From Fragilaria crotonensis (lineage: Eukaryota; Bacillariophyta; Fragilariophyceae; Fragilariales; Fragilariaceae): a stretch of DNA of 51,111 nucleotides. The position numbers and the translations under genes were made by a program. The DNA lies in NCBI GenBank assembly GCA_022925895.1, contig JAKSYS010000458.1, positions 1 to 51,111 on the forward strand, written 5' to 3'. The notes under the pieces are model-generated. The model saw nothing but the letters and a program-made list of their open reading frames with translations, did not search any database and was not told where the DNA came from. Shown here in pieces: positions 9,067 through 19,235 of the stretch (position 1 is the first letter of the stretch; each line of letters opens with the position of its first letter).

Positions 9067-10593
9067 ATGGCTTTCTACAAATTTGGCAAATCTACTACTA
9101 CCTTGGCAGCAATCCTGTTGACCATCTTCTGCTTCACCGAGGCCAAACTCCGTGACGTTGGCAATGATCACACGAAGGAATTGAGTCTTGACAACGTGCG
9201 TGTTCTGAAGAAAGATAGCAAACCACTGGTGCCAATCACTTCCAATCTTCGCGGCGGGAACCCTCGCCATGGCTCTCGTCATTCATTTTCATTCACCGTG
9301 GAGGACGAAGATGAAGAGGAGGAGGAAGATATCCATGTGGAAATCGAAGTGGAGGTCCCACCTGAAGAGGAAGCCGAAACGCAGGACCCACCGGTTGAAG
9401 AGGAGAACGAGGAGAACGAGGAGGAACAACCAGAAGTGGAGGGCCCATCTGAAGAGGAAGCCGAAACCGAGGACCTGCCGGTGGAAGAGGAAAACGAGGA
9501 GAACGAGGAGGAGCAACCAGAAGTGGAGGACCCATCTGAAGAGGAAGCCGAAACCGAGGACCCGCCGGTGGAAGAGGAAAATGAGGAGAACGAGGAGGAA
9601 CAACCAGAAGTGGAGGACCCACCTGAAGAGGAAGCCGAAACCGAGGATCCATCGGTTGAAGAGGAGAACGAAGAGGAACAACCAGAAGTGGAGGACCCAT
9701 CTGAAGAGGAAGCCGAAACCGAGGATCCACCGGTTGAAGAGGAGAACGAGGAGGAACAACCAGAAGTGGAGGACCCATCCGAAGAGGAAGCTGAAACCGA
9801 GGACCCGCCGGTGGAAGAGGAAAATGAGGAGAACGAGGAGGAGCAACCAGAAGTGGAGGGCCCATCTGAAGAGGAAGCCGAAACCGAGGATCCACCGGTT
9901 GAAGAGGAGAACGAGGAGGAACAACCAGAAGTGGAGGATCCACCTGAAGAGGAGAACGAGGAGAACGAAGAGGAACAACCAGAAGTGGAGGACCCATCTG
10001 AAGAGGACCCCGAAACCGAGGACCCGCCGGTGGAAGAGGAAAATGAGGAGAACGAGGAGGAACAACCAGAAGTGGAGGACCCACCTGAAGAGGAAGCCGA
10101 AACCGAGGATCCACCGGTTGAAGAGGAGAACGAGGAGAACGAGGAGGAACAACCAGAAGTGGAGGACCCATCTGAAGAGGAAGCTGAAACCGAGGATCCA
10201 CCGGTTGAAGAGGAGAACGAGGAGAACGAAGAGGAACAACCAGAAGTGGAGGACCCATCTGAAGAGGAAGCCGAAACCGAGGACCCGCCGGTGGAAGAGG
10301 AAAATGAGGAGAACGAGGAGAACGAGGAGGAACAACCAGAAGTGGAGGACCCATCTGAAGAGGAAGCCGAAACCGAGGATCCACCGGTTGAAGAGGAGAA
10401 CGAGGAGGAGCAACCAGAAGTGGAGGACCCATCTGAAGAGGAAGCCGAAACCGAGGATCCACCGGTTGAAGAGGAGAACGAGGAGGAACCACCAGAAGGA
10501 GAGCAGGAGGAAGAAAAGGATGAGGAAGGTGATAGTCCAGACGATGAAGATTCTGGCTGGTGGACTCGTCGACGTGCGATGAGGTTGTGGTGA
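9067..10593 (+). CDS. Secreted Glu-rich tandem-repeat protein
   Basis: 508 residues, intact. An N-terminal signal peptide (MAFYKFGKSTTTLAAILLTI, about 26 residues, likely cleaved after TEA) is followed by the family block KLRD ... LVPITSNLRG and NPRHGSR...SFSFTVED. Residues of about 95-480 are about 14 tandem units of up to 29 residues rich in Glu, Pro and Val (core EEEAETEDPPVEEENEE then EEQPEVED), with shorter variants. The C-terminus is DSPDDEDSGWWTRRRAMRLW, shared with the 30422 gene. The ATG at 9067 gives a clean signal peptide. The extreme negative charge suggests an extracellular or cell-wall role such as calcium or mineral-matrix binding, but no domain family is recognised and that role is inference. 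Confidence 0.85.
   Translation: MAFYKFGKSTTTLAAILLTIFCFTEAKLRDVGNDHTKELSLDNVRVLKKDSKPLVPITSNLRGGNPRHGSRHSFSFTVEDEDEEEEEDIHVEIEVEVPPEEEAETQDPPVEEENEENEEEQPEVEGPSEEEAETEDLPVEEENEENEEEQPEVEDPSEEEAETEDPPVEEENEENEEEQPEVEDPPEEEAETEDPSVEEENEEEQPEVEDPSEEEAETEDPPVEEENEEEQPEVEDPSEEEAETEDPPVEEENEENEEEQPEVEGPSEEEAETEDPPVEEENEEEQPEVEDPPEEENEENEEEQPEVEDPSEEDPETEDPPVEEENEENEEEQPEVEDPPEEEAETEDPPVEEENEENEEEQPEVEDPSEEEAETEDPPVEEENEENEEEQPEVEDPSEEEAETEDPPVEEENEENEENEEEQPEVEDPSEEEAETEDPPVEEENEEEQPEVEDPSEEEAETEDPPVEEENEEEPPEGEQEEEKDEEGDSPDDEDSGWWTRRRAMRLW
9361..10494 (+). repeat. In-frame tandem repeat array, unit up to 87 bp
   Basis: About 14 units encode the Glu-rich repeat. Units differ by loss or gain of GAGAACGAG blocks and by CCATCT/CCACCT and GACCCG/GATCCA swaps, as expected from slippage and unequal crossing over. 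Because all units are multiples of three, several other frames on both strands stay open across the array; those are shadows. Confidence 0.95.
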
Positions 10594-12035
10594 GGACTTT
10601 ACAACAGTAGGGTGTCTATGTGTGCTGTTGGGCACCGTTGACTTTTACGTGATGTGGAACGCCGAATGGGCTCAACATCGCTGGTTCTTTTCCATATTGC
10701 CGATCAATAACTTCATTTAGATACAATTATAGCCACAATGCCTACCTAGTATGTCTAAGTAGTGCATCGAAAGCGAACGTAAAGCTGCTGGCGCCTCTCA
10801 AACTTGAGGCTAGCGTGTTGGGATGTATATGGAACCCGGTTGCATTGGATCCGACATGTACATCAAGTAACCCACATCCGTACACAACCACACGCCCATT
10901 GACGTCTTGAGTCGCGGCATTTTACGATCGTTGTCGTGAATGGCAGAACGTTCCAACGCTCAGCAGCACTAAGTTGCATGACCACTCTGACGAACAATTT
11001 CTGCAGTGTTCGAGTTAATCTCCATTATGGTGCCAACAGCATCATGATGGCTCCGTCTTTTCAAGTGGAAGTTGCCGGGCTGTCTTTCAATCGCAACTTT
11101 CGAAGAGTCTGACATGTATGTGCCACGCAGAGGAATCAGGTCCACCAACAAGGAATATCAAGCGCTTCTCCAATTTTAAGCATTAGGAGGCAGAGTCGCA
11201 TGCAAGGAGTCGCTTATCGTGTGAATTGAAGCATGACGTACCGTGTCCTTTTTGGGCTGTGGGTTTGGGCAGATCACTGAACGTACTCACGGCTGCATCA
11301 TTCGCCTTGTTCCAATGCAAGTCGTAGCATGAACACTGTATTTCTTGATTGCTGTAACCCAATGCCACTTTTAGCGGTGATGGGGGGTGAGGATCATGCG
11401 AAAACATGACCTTTGTAAAACTGTTCACTCCATGTTCGATTCGTCAAATACGTCCTTTCGTTAATCATCGTGCTATATCAGCTGAATAAGCGCTTGGTGC
11501 CTGACTCACCCGAAGAACTCGTACGGTCCAGTGATGCCAATTCAAACTGCAGCACACCACCGCCATGGATGGTTGAGACCATGATTGTTGTACGTGTCAA
11601 AAAGGAAATTGTCGCTTTTTCGACTGAATTCGAATGGCCTATCACAGAGGTCCGCATAGCGCATCGCGACCTGCGTTCCGTTGGAATTCAACTCGCCAGC
11701 CAGATCGGAACAATGGAACGAGCGTTTGGTGCGACGAAGCGACACGTGGCAGAAGTCCTCAAGTGGATTCAAAGCGATTATACATGACGAATCATGATGG
11801 CGCTTGATCCATTCTCGTTTTGTCTTTAGTTTGTCGGAGTCGATCTTTCCTTTGATCTTGCTGTGGATCCTCTCAGTCGTCAAGATCGTGGTCCTTTAGC
11901 ACGCCAGACTCCGGAGCACTTTCTATCACGGAAAATGACTCCCAACAGATGCGAACGATTGGCGGGCACCAATAAGTACTTGCATTCGACTTATTAGCAT
12001 CATGTGTGTAGAACAATAACAAGAAGGGCTTGTGT
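10594..12035. repeat. Paralogous downstream block, copy 1; no gene
   Basis: Collinear with 30995-32262 at high identity (for example GTGTGCTGTTGGGC, TAGTGCATCGAA, TCCGGAGCACTTTCTAT). The short ORFs here, such as 11470-11787, are not preserved in the second copy, so I do not call a gene. At about 11380 the G tract is short (six G), where copy 2 has 15. Confidence 0.75.
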
Positions 12036-13909
12036 AAGGTGTTAGTGGAGTTCATTTATAAAGGAAGAGGGACGGAGGGAGAGAAAATGAGGGGGAAAAC
12101 CTCGTATGTCATACGTCAGTACTACCGGTAGTAGAGTATGAAAGTCAAGGTGCTGAAACTATGCATACTATGGAGTATGGAGTCGTACATGTATGGTTGG
12201 ATAGTACAGTACAAGTACCTGATAGGTACGCAGTAATACTAATTACTGTCGTGTTAAAATTCAACTAGAAGATATTGACCGTTAAATCGTAGAGTTCAGT
12301 CTACGACAGTAAGCATCAGGTAGTACCGTACGGGAGTCGTACTGTAGAAGCTTGGATACTACAGTACAAGTAGCTGGCAGGTACGAGTAAGACTGCAAGT
12401 ACTAATTACTGTAGTGTTAAAATTCAACTTCGGTAGAAGATTATGACGGTTAAATGTTAAATCGTACTCCAGTATTATCTGGAAAATACCACCGAAGTGG
12501 TATAAATGCATAGATTCTTGAAGAGGCGAGAAAATTAATACGGTAGTACTGTATAATATGTGGAAGGTAGATTTGTGTAGCTAGTACCGGGATCGGAATG
12601 ATATCAAAATGCAACGTACGCGCATGCAGAATTGGATATTCTGATCCCAATTTGCTTCAATTTGGCACTGGCGTCACTCGTACAGTACCATCCGTAGGAT
12701 GTGTACCAACAAGAGTAACAAGTACCGTCGATACTACTTGGAGTATAATTGATGATACGTTGGTGCCGCGAAACCTCAAAATTGCCATGAGAGGTCAGAG
12801 CGTAGGATCTTTGGCAGTTTGATGCTGTGATAGCTACTGTGCATGATTCACGCCACAGCGTCAGCAAACGCAGCAGAGGTCTGGTACATTTGCGGAATGT
12901 GGGTCTAGGGGAGTGATGGATTTCTTGCATTTTTGACCGAAAGCGATCTTCGGCTTCCAGCTGTTGTCCCACAAGGTGGTCCAGAATCATTCGATATGAT
13001 ATGCGGCAGAGAGTGACGAGCGCAATTTTGAAGTTTGTGAACAAATACTATTTTGAACTCTGATTTCTTCATTCCTCAGGGACGGGTGGTCTATTGCCAG
13101 AAAAGCTACGATCCCGACTACTGGCTCGCCTGCCTGCACCACATTTACATGCTGCTGTTTGATGGTTACTACCTGCTGCTCTGGGCAACCTCTGCTACTA
13201 TAACATGGGAAGTGCCGGGTACAACTTGACTTGTTGGGGATCACTGAAATTGTTCGCCAAAGATGGCTTTCATTATAAATGCTGGTGAGTTCGAAGCTTG
13301 CTACCTTGTACTACGCCAATTGTTTGCGGCGACGGGTCATGGGCACTTGCAATGCTCAAGGATGGGAACGAAGTCGAAAGGGTGTGTTGTCGACACGATT
13401 GGAGTCTTGAGTTGCGGTCCCGATCGTTTCTTTTCATTGGATGGAGAAGACTGCCATTGTCGCATATTTGTTGAGGCGCTATACGAGTCTCCCTACTGTC
13501 CTCAACTTGCCAGGGCAGAGATCCCAGAGGGCAATCAACGTGATCTACAGTGGGAACTATGATCCACAGGCAAATATGACTGGCATTATAAAAAGGCTTT
13601 AGCTCTTCAGATTGAATTGTCTACAATGTTTAAGTTGATAAGATCTGAAGGGTTTGTTCGGACTTGATTGTTTTCCCCCTTTCCGCGACATGTCATGGGA
13701 GCTTGGAGTACAGATGTGATAACTGTACGTAGTCTCTTAGTATGGTTTTCACATACGTTAGCCTTCACGTTGGACGCCGTATTCGGTGGTATGCTTTGAT
13801 GCATGAAATCCGGATACATTCGTAGTGTTCAGTTTTCAGTCTATGGTCTACGGTAGTACTTTGTACAGTACTATTACAAAGCAAGCCTTATACTACGCAT
13901 CGTCATATT
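12036..13909. other. Intergenic stretch without a recognisable gene
   Basis: The stretch is AT-rich with many GTAC and TACAGTAC palindromes. Scattered ORFs of 66-146 codons (for example 12604-13044 minus, 13263-13562 plus) show no motif, no signal peptide and no second copy. A degenerate tandem duplication lies at 12181-12455. Confidence 0.5.
12181..12455. repeat. Degenerate tandem duplication, period about 154 bp
   Basis: 12181 onward (AGTCGTAC ... GGATAGTACAGTACAAGTA ... GTGTTAAAATTCAACT) is repeated from 12335 (AGTCGTAC ... GGATACTACAGTACAAGTA ... GTGTTAAAATTCAACT). The copies differ by several indels. Confidence 0.7.
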
Positions 13910-14141
13910 TGTGATTTACCACGTGTCCTAACGCAGTAAAGGGCTTTTCCAAAGTGAAGTATGAAGGAATTACTATATTGCGAGTTGATTACTGCTACAT
14001 TGTACCCATGATTCGTGATTCATAGAATGACCCAAATTAGTGACTTGGTCATTCCAACTGAGTTATACTACGCTGCCGATGACAACGGTAGTTCACCATA
14101 CAGTACTCAGATTGTGTAGCTCCCAACCTGGTTTCGGTACA
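13910..14141 (-). repeat. Copia 3' LTR
   Basis: About 232 bp, a direct repeat of 18749-18978 with several substitutions and small indels. Read on the minus strand it starts TGTACC. Confidence 0.9.
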
Positions 14142-14150
14142 CTCCCTCTC
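14142..14150 (-). promoter_or_regulatory. Polypurine tract of the Copia element
   Basis: On the minus strand GAGAGGGAG abuts the start of the 3' LTR, the position where plus-strand DNA synthesis is primed in LTR retrotransposons. Confidence 0.65.
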
Positions 14151-14159
14151 GCGAGCAAT

Positions 14160-17100
14160 GTGGGTAATGAACATCAATCACCAGCCTAAGACTGTCATCC
14201 GGTGCCGTAACAGCGTATCGTCATTCAGGGCCTTCGCAAGGAAGTCCGCTGGTTGATCATTCGTATAGATATCGTGGATGCTTATCTCTCCTCGCTCGAC
14301 GTAATCTCGGAAGTGCAATTTCCGTTTGAAGTTGGGATTTCCATAATAAAAGTGGACATCCAGCGTAATTTATGATGTATCCGTGGCGAGACCTCGCAGT
14401 GTCCCTGTCGTTTGCCGGGTCCTTGAGATCCCAGTTGCCACAGCCTTGCTTCATTCTCGAACCGTCGATGTTCAGCCTCGCTTTATACTTCTTGATCTCT
14501 CCCGTCCGAGCGTCGCGTTTGCGTTTCATTTGCCACACTGCGGGCAGGACAATTTCGCCTTCAGCGATTTCCGATTTGCGTTCCACTGTGAAGTTTCCGT
14601 TGGCAAACTGATCGTCTATCTCCTTTGTCATACCCTTCTTGAACTCCTTCCAGTCGGGTTCTTTTGTCGCTTGATGATAATAGAGGGTGTCCGGGTCGGA
14701 TACCGCCTTATATGCTAGGAGTGGATCGTCATGCACATGCTGGTCGTCTGGGAACATGGCCTGTAGGCAAAATACTTCTCCTCCTACCACGTCCCTCGAA
14801 GTGAGATCTTTGATCTCAGTAACCATAGCATGGATTAGTTTACGAGGAGGCTTCGTCTTTCGACCGGACCTGGTCACTTGCTTCGACTCTAAAATCCGTT
14901 TCCCGTTCGTTGGCGTCATCAGCACCACGTCCGGATGTTGGTGAGCCGTCACTCCCAACGTTTGCTGCAGCTGGTTCGCGTACTTGCGACTCCGGAATAC
15001 CTGCCTCTCTCTCGCTCGTCGACTCCTGCCGCTTGCGTTTTCTTGCTGAATTGGGCGTCCTGGCTCCCTCTGGGGCCGTCGACGTTCTCTTGTTTGGCTG
15101 TTTTGGAGGCTCCTGGTTGTGGTGCCCCTTTCGGGTTCTAAGCACGGGGCTTCGATGGCTCCCTCTGACCAACAAAACCGGCCTTCTTGTTCTGCCACTT
15201 CAACTTACCCGATATGTCCTTCACTGTTTGGAACGAGGGGTCGTAGGTTACGTGGAAGTGTGGACTCACCAATCCCGTCTCCATGCTCAGAACCAGTGCG
15301 ACATTTCAGTCGTGATGTGGTAATCTCCCGAGGTAGATTCCCACCTTTGCACGCTGTTTCCATGTATGGAATGGCTGACCCCCCTGAAGATCATTCTCCA
15401 GGACTTACACTGGGCATCCAAACGGTTTCCAGTGTTTGGCTGGGATTCGAGGCCACCTGCGAGTTGGTGAATATTTCCATCGGGCTCCATCGCTCCTTGT
15501 TCTGGAAGCTTGGAGTGTGGTTGACAACGTCGTTGGCCATGCGAATTGCATACGGCCACAAATTCAACGTCACGGCATCCGGCCATCGGGAGTTCGCATG
15601 GATCAGTGTGGCTCGAGCTAGCTCCAGGAGCTCTCGAATCCGACGCTCCGCCACCCCATTCTTGTGGTGGGCATTGACCCCTGTAGATGTCAGTCCTTGG
15701 CTTCCTGACTTGCACGCCTCAACCCATTGATGCGCCTTAAAGATGCCGTTATCGGCAAGGTAGTTCTCGACATGAACTCCTTGTCTCTTGGCAAACGTTT
15801 CGAATGCTCTCTTGGCTTCAATAGTCTCCTCCGCTGACCCGGTCTTCTGGAGATATACGAATCCCATGCGGCTGAACTGATCGACGAACACGGTTGCGTA
15901 CTTGTACCTCTTTGTTGGTTGTGAGGAATCCCGTCATCTGTGCGATTAGGCCTGGTGTTGGTGATACCAGCTGGTCCACCGATACCACATGTCCCGGCAT
16001 TGGCGCTTGTTCCGCCGTGTCGTTGAATTGTTTGGTCGTCTTTCCCCTCCAGGGTTTCTTCGTTGCCTTCGCATACAGGCAAGCCGAGCATGTTGGGATT
16101 TTGCACTTGGCTAGGCGTCGCGGGAGTATCCCTTTTTTCCATTTCCTGCAGCTTCCGCATCAAGATGTGTCCGTATTTGTGGTGTGCCATCAACAAATCC
16201 GCCATTTCTGATTGCGGTTGTCGTTCCTCTTTGTCAATTATGATGTTCGGAGATTCTTGGATCGCGGTGTTTGGGCGCTTTCCCCTCCTGGAGCTGGTAT
16301 AGATGGTCCGTTCAAGTCGAATGTTGTCGTACCGGTGGTCTGGGGAGTCCCAGTATCCGAGGATGTGACATTCCGTTGCCATGATGGTTTCAATGATTGT
16401 GGTGTTCCTGTCGTCACTTCTTCGTGGTCGTCCTCGTCGTCGGAGATGATGGACGATGGCATGGCAATCGGATCGCTTGATGGGTCATTTAGAGCAGCTT
16501 CACAACAGAATGCCTCAAATTTCGGGTATCCATGAGCAAGCGGGAAGGTAGCCACGTTGTTGTCTCGTCCCAACTCGATGTGCAGCTTGTGGTTGCCGTC
16601 GTTCCAGAAAAGGACGCACTCATTTCCGTTTGTCGTTTCGCCGCATCGCGTTCGCTGGCCTGTTAACAGACGTAACTTGCCATCGGGTACATAGTAGGAG
16701 TTTGGGATGTCGAACGAGTGTTGTTGACCATGATCATCCTCCCAAGTCCAGCACCGAAGAGTCCCGATTCGCACGTTAACCGTTCTCGATCCTCCGAATC
16801 CTCTGATTACCCGGTTGCAGGGCTTTGGGTCGCCAACGAAGTCGCTTCTGACGTACGAGATACCCCCGGAGCATCTATTGTCAACTCCGACCCATTCGGA
16901 GTCGGTGTCAAAGCAAACCTTGCGTTCCGTTGCCGTATTGGCGTTCGCTTGTAAAGCAAGTGCGCCTTGTCGTGTGAGTAGTAGACGCCAACCATACCTC
17001 TAGCGCATCGCACTTATGACTTGCTTGGGAACAGATTAGGCTCCAAACTTTGTATGATATTTTTGTTCGCCAGTTGGGTTTGCCCCTCCTGGTGTTGACC

Positions 17101-17290
17101 TTCCCGTATAGGGTGTTGCCAATTACGACAATCAGTATCTGGAGAGCGTGCATCCCGGCGTTCCACATTGTTTTTGCGATCGCGTCCGAGGTCCATTTTA
17201 CGGTCCCGCTGAGAAAGGTGCTTATTGTTGTTACTAAGAAAATGGGTTGAGACCACAACAGGAGCGTTAGTAAACCTGTTACCACTGCCA
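14160..17290 (-). pseudogene. Copia pol: protease, integrase, truncated reverse transcriptase/RNase H
   Basis: Read from 17290 down. A protease region has VGVDNRCSGG near 16880. Next comes IPNSYYVPDGKLRLL, typical of the segment after the protease. The integrase zinc-binding segment has HHKYGH ... C..C near 16150. The integrase core has YLADNGIFK and GVNAHHKNGVAERRIREL at 15391-15891. The reverse transcriptase N-terminus has LPAVWQMKRKRD...YKARLNIDGSRMKQG near 14480-14600. At about 14365-14395 the sequence jumps to HFYYGNPNFKRKLHFRDYV and DQPADFLAKALNDD, the end of RNase H. The YVDD core and most of RNase H are therefore deleted. Frame changes occur at several points. Confidence 0.85.
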
Positions 17291-17312
17291 ATGATGCGGT
17301 CCACCCGGGAAG

Positions 17313-18708
17313 TCAATCGAGGTCGTCGTCGGTTTCAGATTCCATTGCTGCTTGCTTCTCAATCTCGGCAACATATGCCTTCGCGACCTTGAGCTTCTTC
17401 TTTGCAATGGATTTCTTCCTGTTGCTTTCAACCTCGCTTGTCTTTCTCTTCCCTTCCGCAGAGTCGGTGGCTGGCATCAGACCCTTGCATTCCTTCGGCT
17501 TGTGAGCTCTCCAACATTCGCACTTTTCTCCGGTATCCTTGCCGCACCAGTACCACATGTGGCCTTTGAACTTGCCCATCTTCTCATTGTTGGCTTTCGT
17601 GGGCTTCGGCCACTTCGTGGGATGGTCGCCTGACTTTGCAGAATCCTTCTTGGATTTCTTGTCGCCGCCGGACGGCCTATTGCCCTTTCCTTTCTTGCTG
17701 AGTTCGTCAGTAAGAACCTTCTCATTGAGGCTTTTGACTGTTGACTCAAGCTTTGCCTCCAATGCTACGATTTTCTCTTTGGCTGTAGGGGCGTTCCATG
17801 TACCTTTTTCGACCATGGTGTCGTACTTGTCCTTCGCTGCCTGCATAAGCTCGTCCGGTGTGATCTCCTCACCCTCTTCGTGGTCGTCCTGCTTGCGCAG
17901 TAACCATCCCCTGAGGACTTCGTCACTGACGGCGCCGTAACCTTTAAAAAGGTTGATCAGCAAATCCGAGGTCTGTTGATTCCTAGCGGTCAATGACTGG
18001 ACAAGCAGCTTGACGTACTGATTGATGCGACCGATGTCGGAATCGATCGTTGTGATGTACAAATCCAAGCTCGACAATTTGGTTCAAATCTGGTTGGTGG
18101 TCGCGTTTGTGTCCAAATGGCTCTCACGAATGATCACCTTATGGAGAGAGAGAGAGAAACAAATTATAAAGGTTATCAACATATTAGAAGCTTTCGCAGC
18201 AACTAACTTTGTACCCTGTTTTGGCCATATCGTATTTCAGACTGGTACCGGCCTCATTCTTCTGTCCAATCCTATACTGACTTGACCAGAGTGAGACCTT
18301 CTTCCTTGCTTCGTTGGTGAGAGAAGACATGAGACATTTGTAGAGCATGTAAGTGTCCTGAGCTGGTCGTCCGCCTTCGTCAATGTATTGGAGTTCTGCC
18401 TCCGTTACCTGCTTCAACGTGAGCGTCCCATAGTTGTCCAGGAAAGGCTCCTCTCTCTCATCCTCCTAACCTCCGTTGAGGACTACCTTTAGGATCCCCT
18501 CCGTCCATCCCATCTTGTCTGCCCTGTCTTGGACATCCTTCAAGAACTGATAGTAGAGTCCTTCGGCCTCACAATCGAATAGGGTATCGGAAACTTGTTT
18601 GATTCCGCTCCTATAGATCTTGATGTGTTCAGGCCTGGTGTAGTCCAGAAGCCCTTCGATAGCGAGAGCCGGGGCGCGAGCAAATGCGGGGGCGGGATCC
18701 TCGTCCAT
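17313..18708 (-). pseudogene. Copia gag
   Basis: The ATG at 18708 gives MDEDPAPAFARAPALAIEGL. An in-frame TAG at 18466-18468 interrupts it (GG-stop-EDERE), and a frameshift lies between 18184 and 18077. The C-terminal part (18077-17313) contains a zinc-binding segment (WYWCGKDTGEKCECW with H and C following) and a Lys-rich, acidic-ended tail. Gag forms the particle that packages element RNA; this copy is broken. Confidence 0.8.
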
Positions 18709-18748
18709 GGTGATGTTCTAGACTGTCAAACTTGGCGCAGAGAAAGCG

Positions 18749-18978
18749 TGTGATTTACCACGTGTCCTAGCGCAGTAAAGGGCTTTTCCAAAGTGAAGTA
18801 TGAAGGAATTATATTACGAGTTGATTACTGCAACATTGTACCCATGATTCGTGATTCATAGAATGACCCGAATTAGTGACTTGGTCATTCCAACTGAGTT
18901 ATACTATGCTGCCAATGACAACGGTAGTTCACCATACAGTACTCAGATTGTGTAGCGTCCCAACCTGGTTTCGTTACA
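18749..18978 (-). repeat. Copia 5' LTR
   Basis: About 230 bp, direct repeat of 13910-14141, upstream of gag on the minus strand. Expected to hold the element promoter. Confidence 0.9.
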
Positions 18979-19038
18979 CCATTTCACCCAAAGAACATGT
19001 CCCTTGCATTGTGGCCTTGAAAGTGATTGACTATCATT

Positions 19039-19079
19039 GCACCAATGGGGCTCATGGCTGGCTGCAGTACCATTGGTGC
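19039..19079. other. Small perfect hairpin
   Basis: GCACCAATGG and its inverse CCATTGGTGC form a 10-bp stem around a 21-nt loop. It lies 60 bp outside the Copia LTR. No function can be assigned. Confidence 0.5.
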
Positions 19080-19235
19080 ATACAAAGAAGCAATTGAGCA
19101 AGAAATGATGAATGGTGGGTAAGCAAAGATCACACAAAAACATTTGTTGTGATAATCATTTCAAGAAGGTCCCAAATTGGACTTGAATGTGATTGCTGTA
19201 AATACAAATGTGGTTCTTATAATTGTATTGTTGCT

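Larger units (their letters stand above)
13910..18978 (-). mobile_element. Ty1/Copia LTR retrotransposon, internally deleted
   Basis: Two direct repeats of about 230 bp, TGTGATTTACC ... TTACA, lie at 13910-14141 and 18749-18978. They begin TG and end CA and enclose minus-strand gag, protease, integrase and part of reverse transcriptase. That order (integrase before reverse transcriptase) marks Ty1/Copia, and the protein style is that of diatom Copia elements. On the minus strand GAGAGGGAG lies directly before the 3' LTR, a good polypurine tract. I could not find a matching 5-bp target duplication (ATATT versus CCATT), nor a clear primer-binding site. Stops, frameshifts and the deletion show an old copy. 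Confidence 0.9.

Noticed and set aside
9361..10494. Possible CRISPR-like regular repeat array
   Set aside because: Units are contiguous coding repeats without unique spacers, in eukaryotic DNA.
9269..10635. Long open frames on both strands (Arg/Lys-rich plus frame, Leu/Phe-rich and Pro-rich minus frames) across the Glu-rich array
   Set aside because: They arise because every repeat unit is a multiple of three without stops. They lack family ends, and the frame starting at 9067 has the signal peptide and conserved tail.
11470..11787. 105-codon plus-strand ORF
   Set aside because: Lies in the duplicated block and the frame is not preserved in the copy near 31790-32010.
12604..13044. 146-codon minus-strand ORF
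   Set aside because: No motif, no homologue in the window, and composition typical of the surrounding non-coding DNA.
13263..13562. 99-codon plus-strand ORF from ATG
   Set aside because: No recognisable domain or signal; kept only as part of an unassigned intergenic stretch.
13900..18985. Five-bp target duplication for the Copia element
   Set aside because: Flanks ATATT and CCATT do not match, so I did not claim one.
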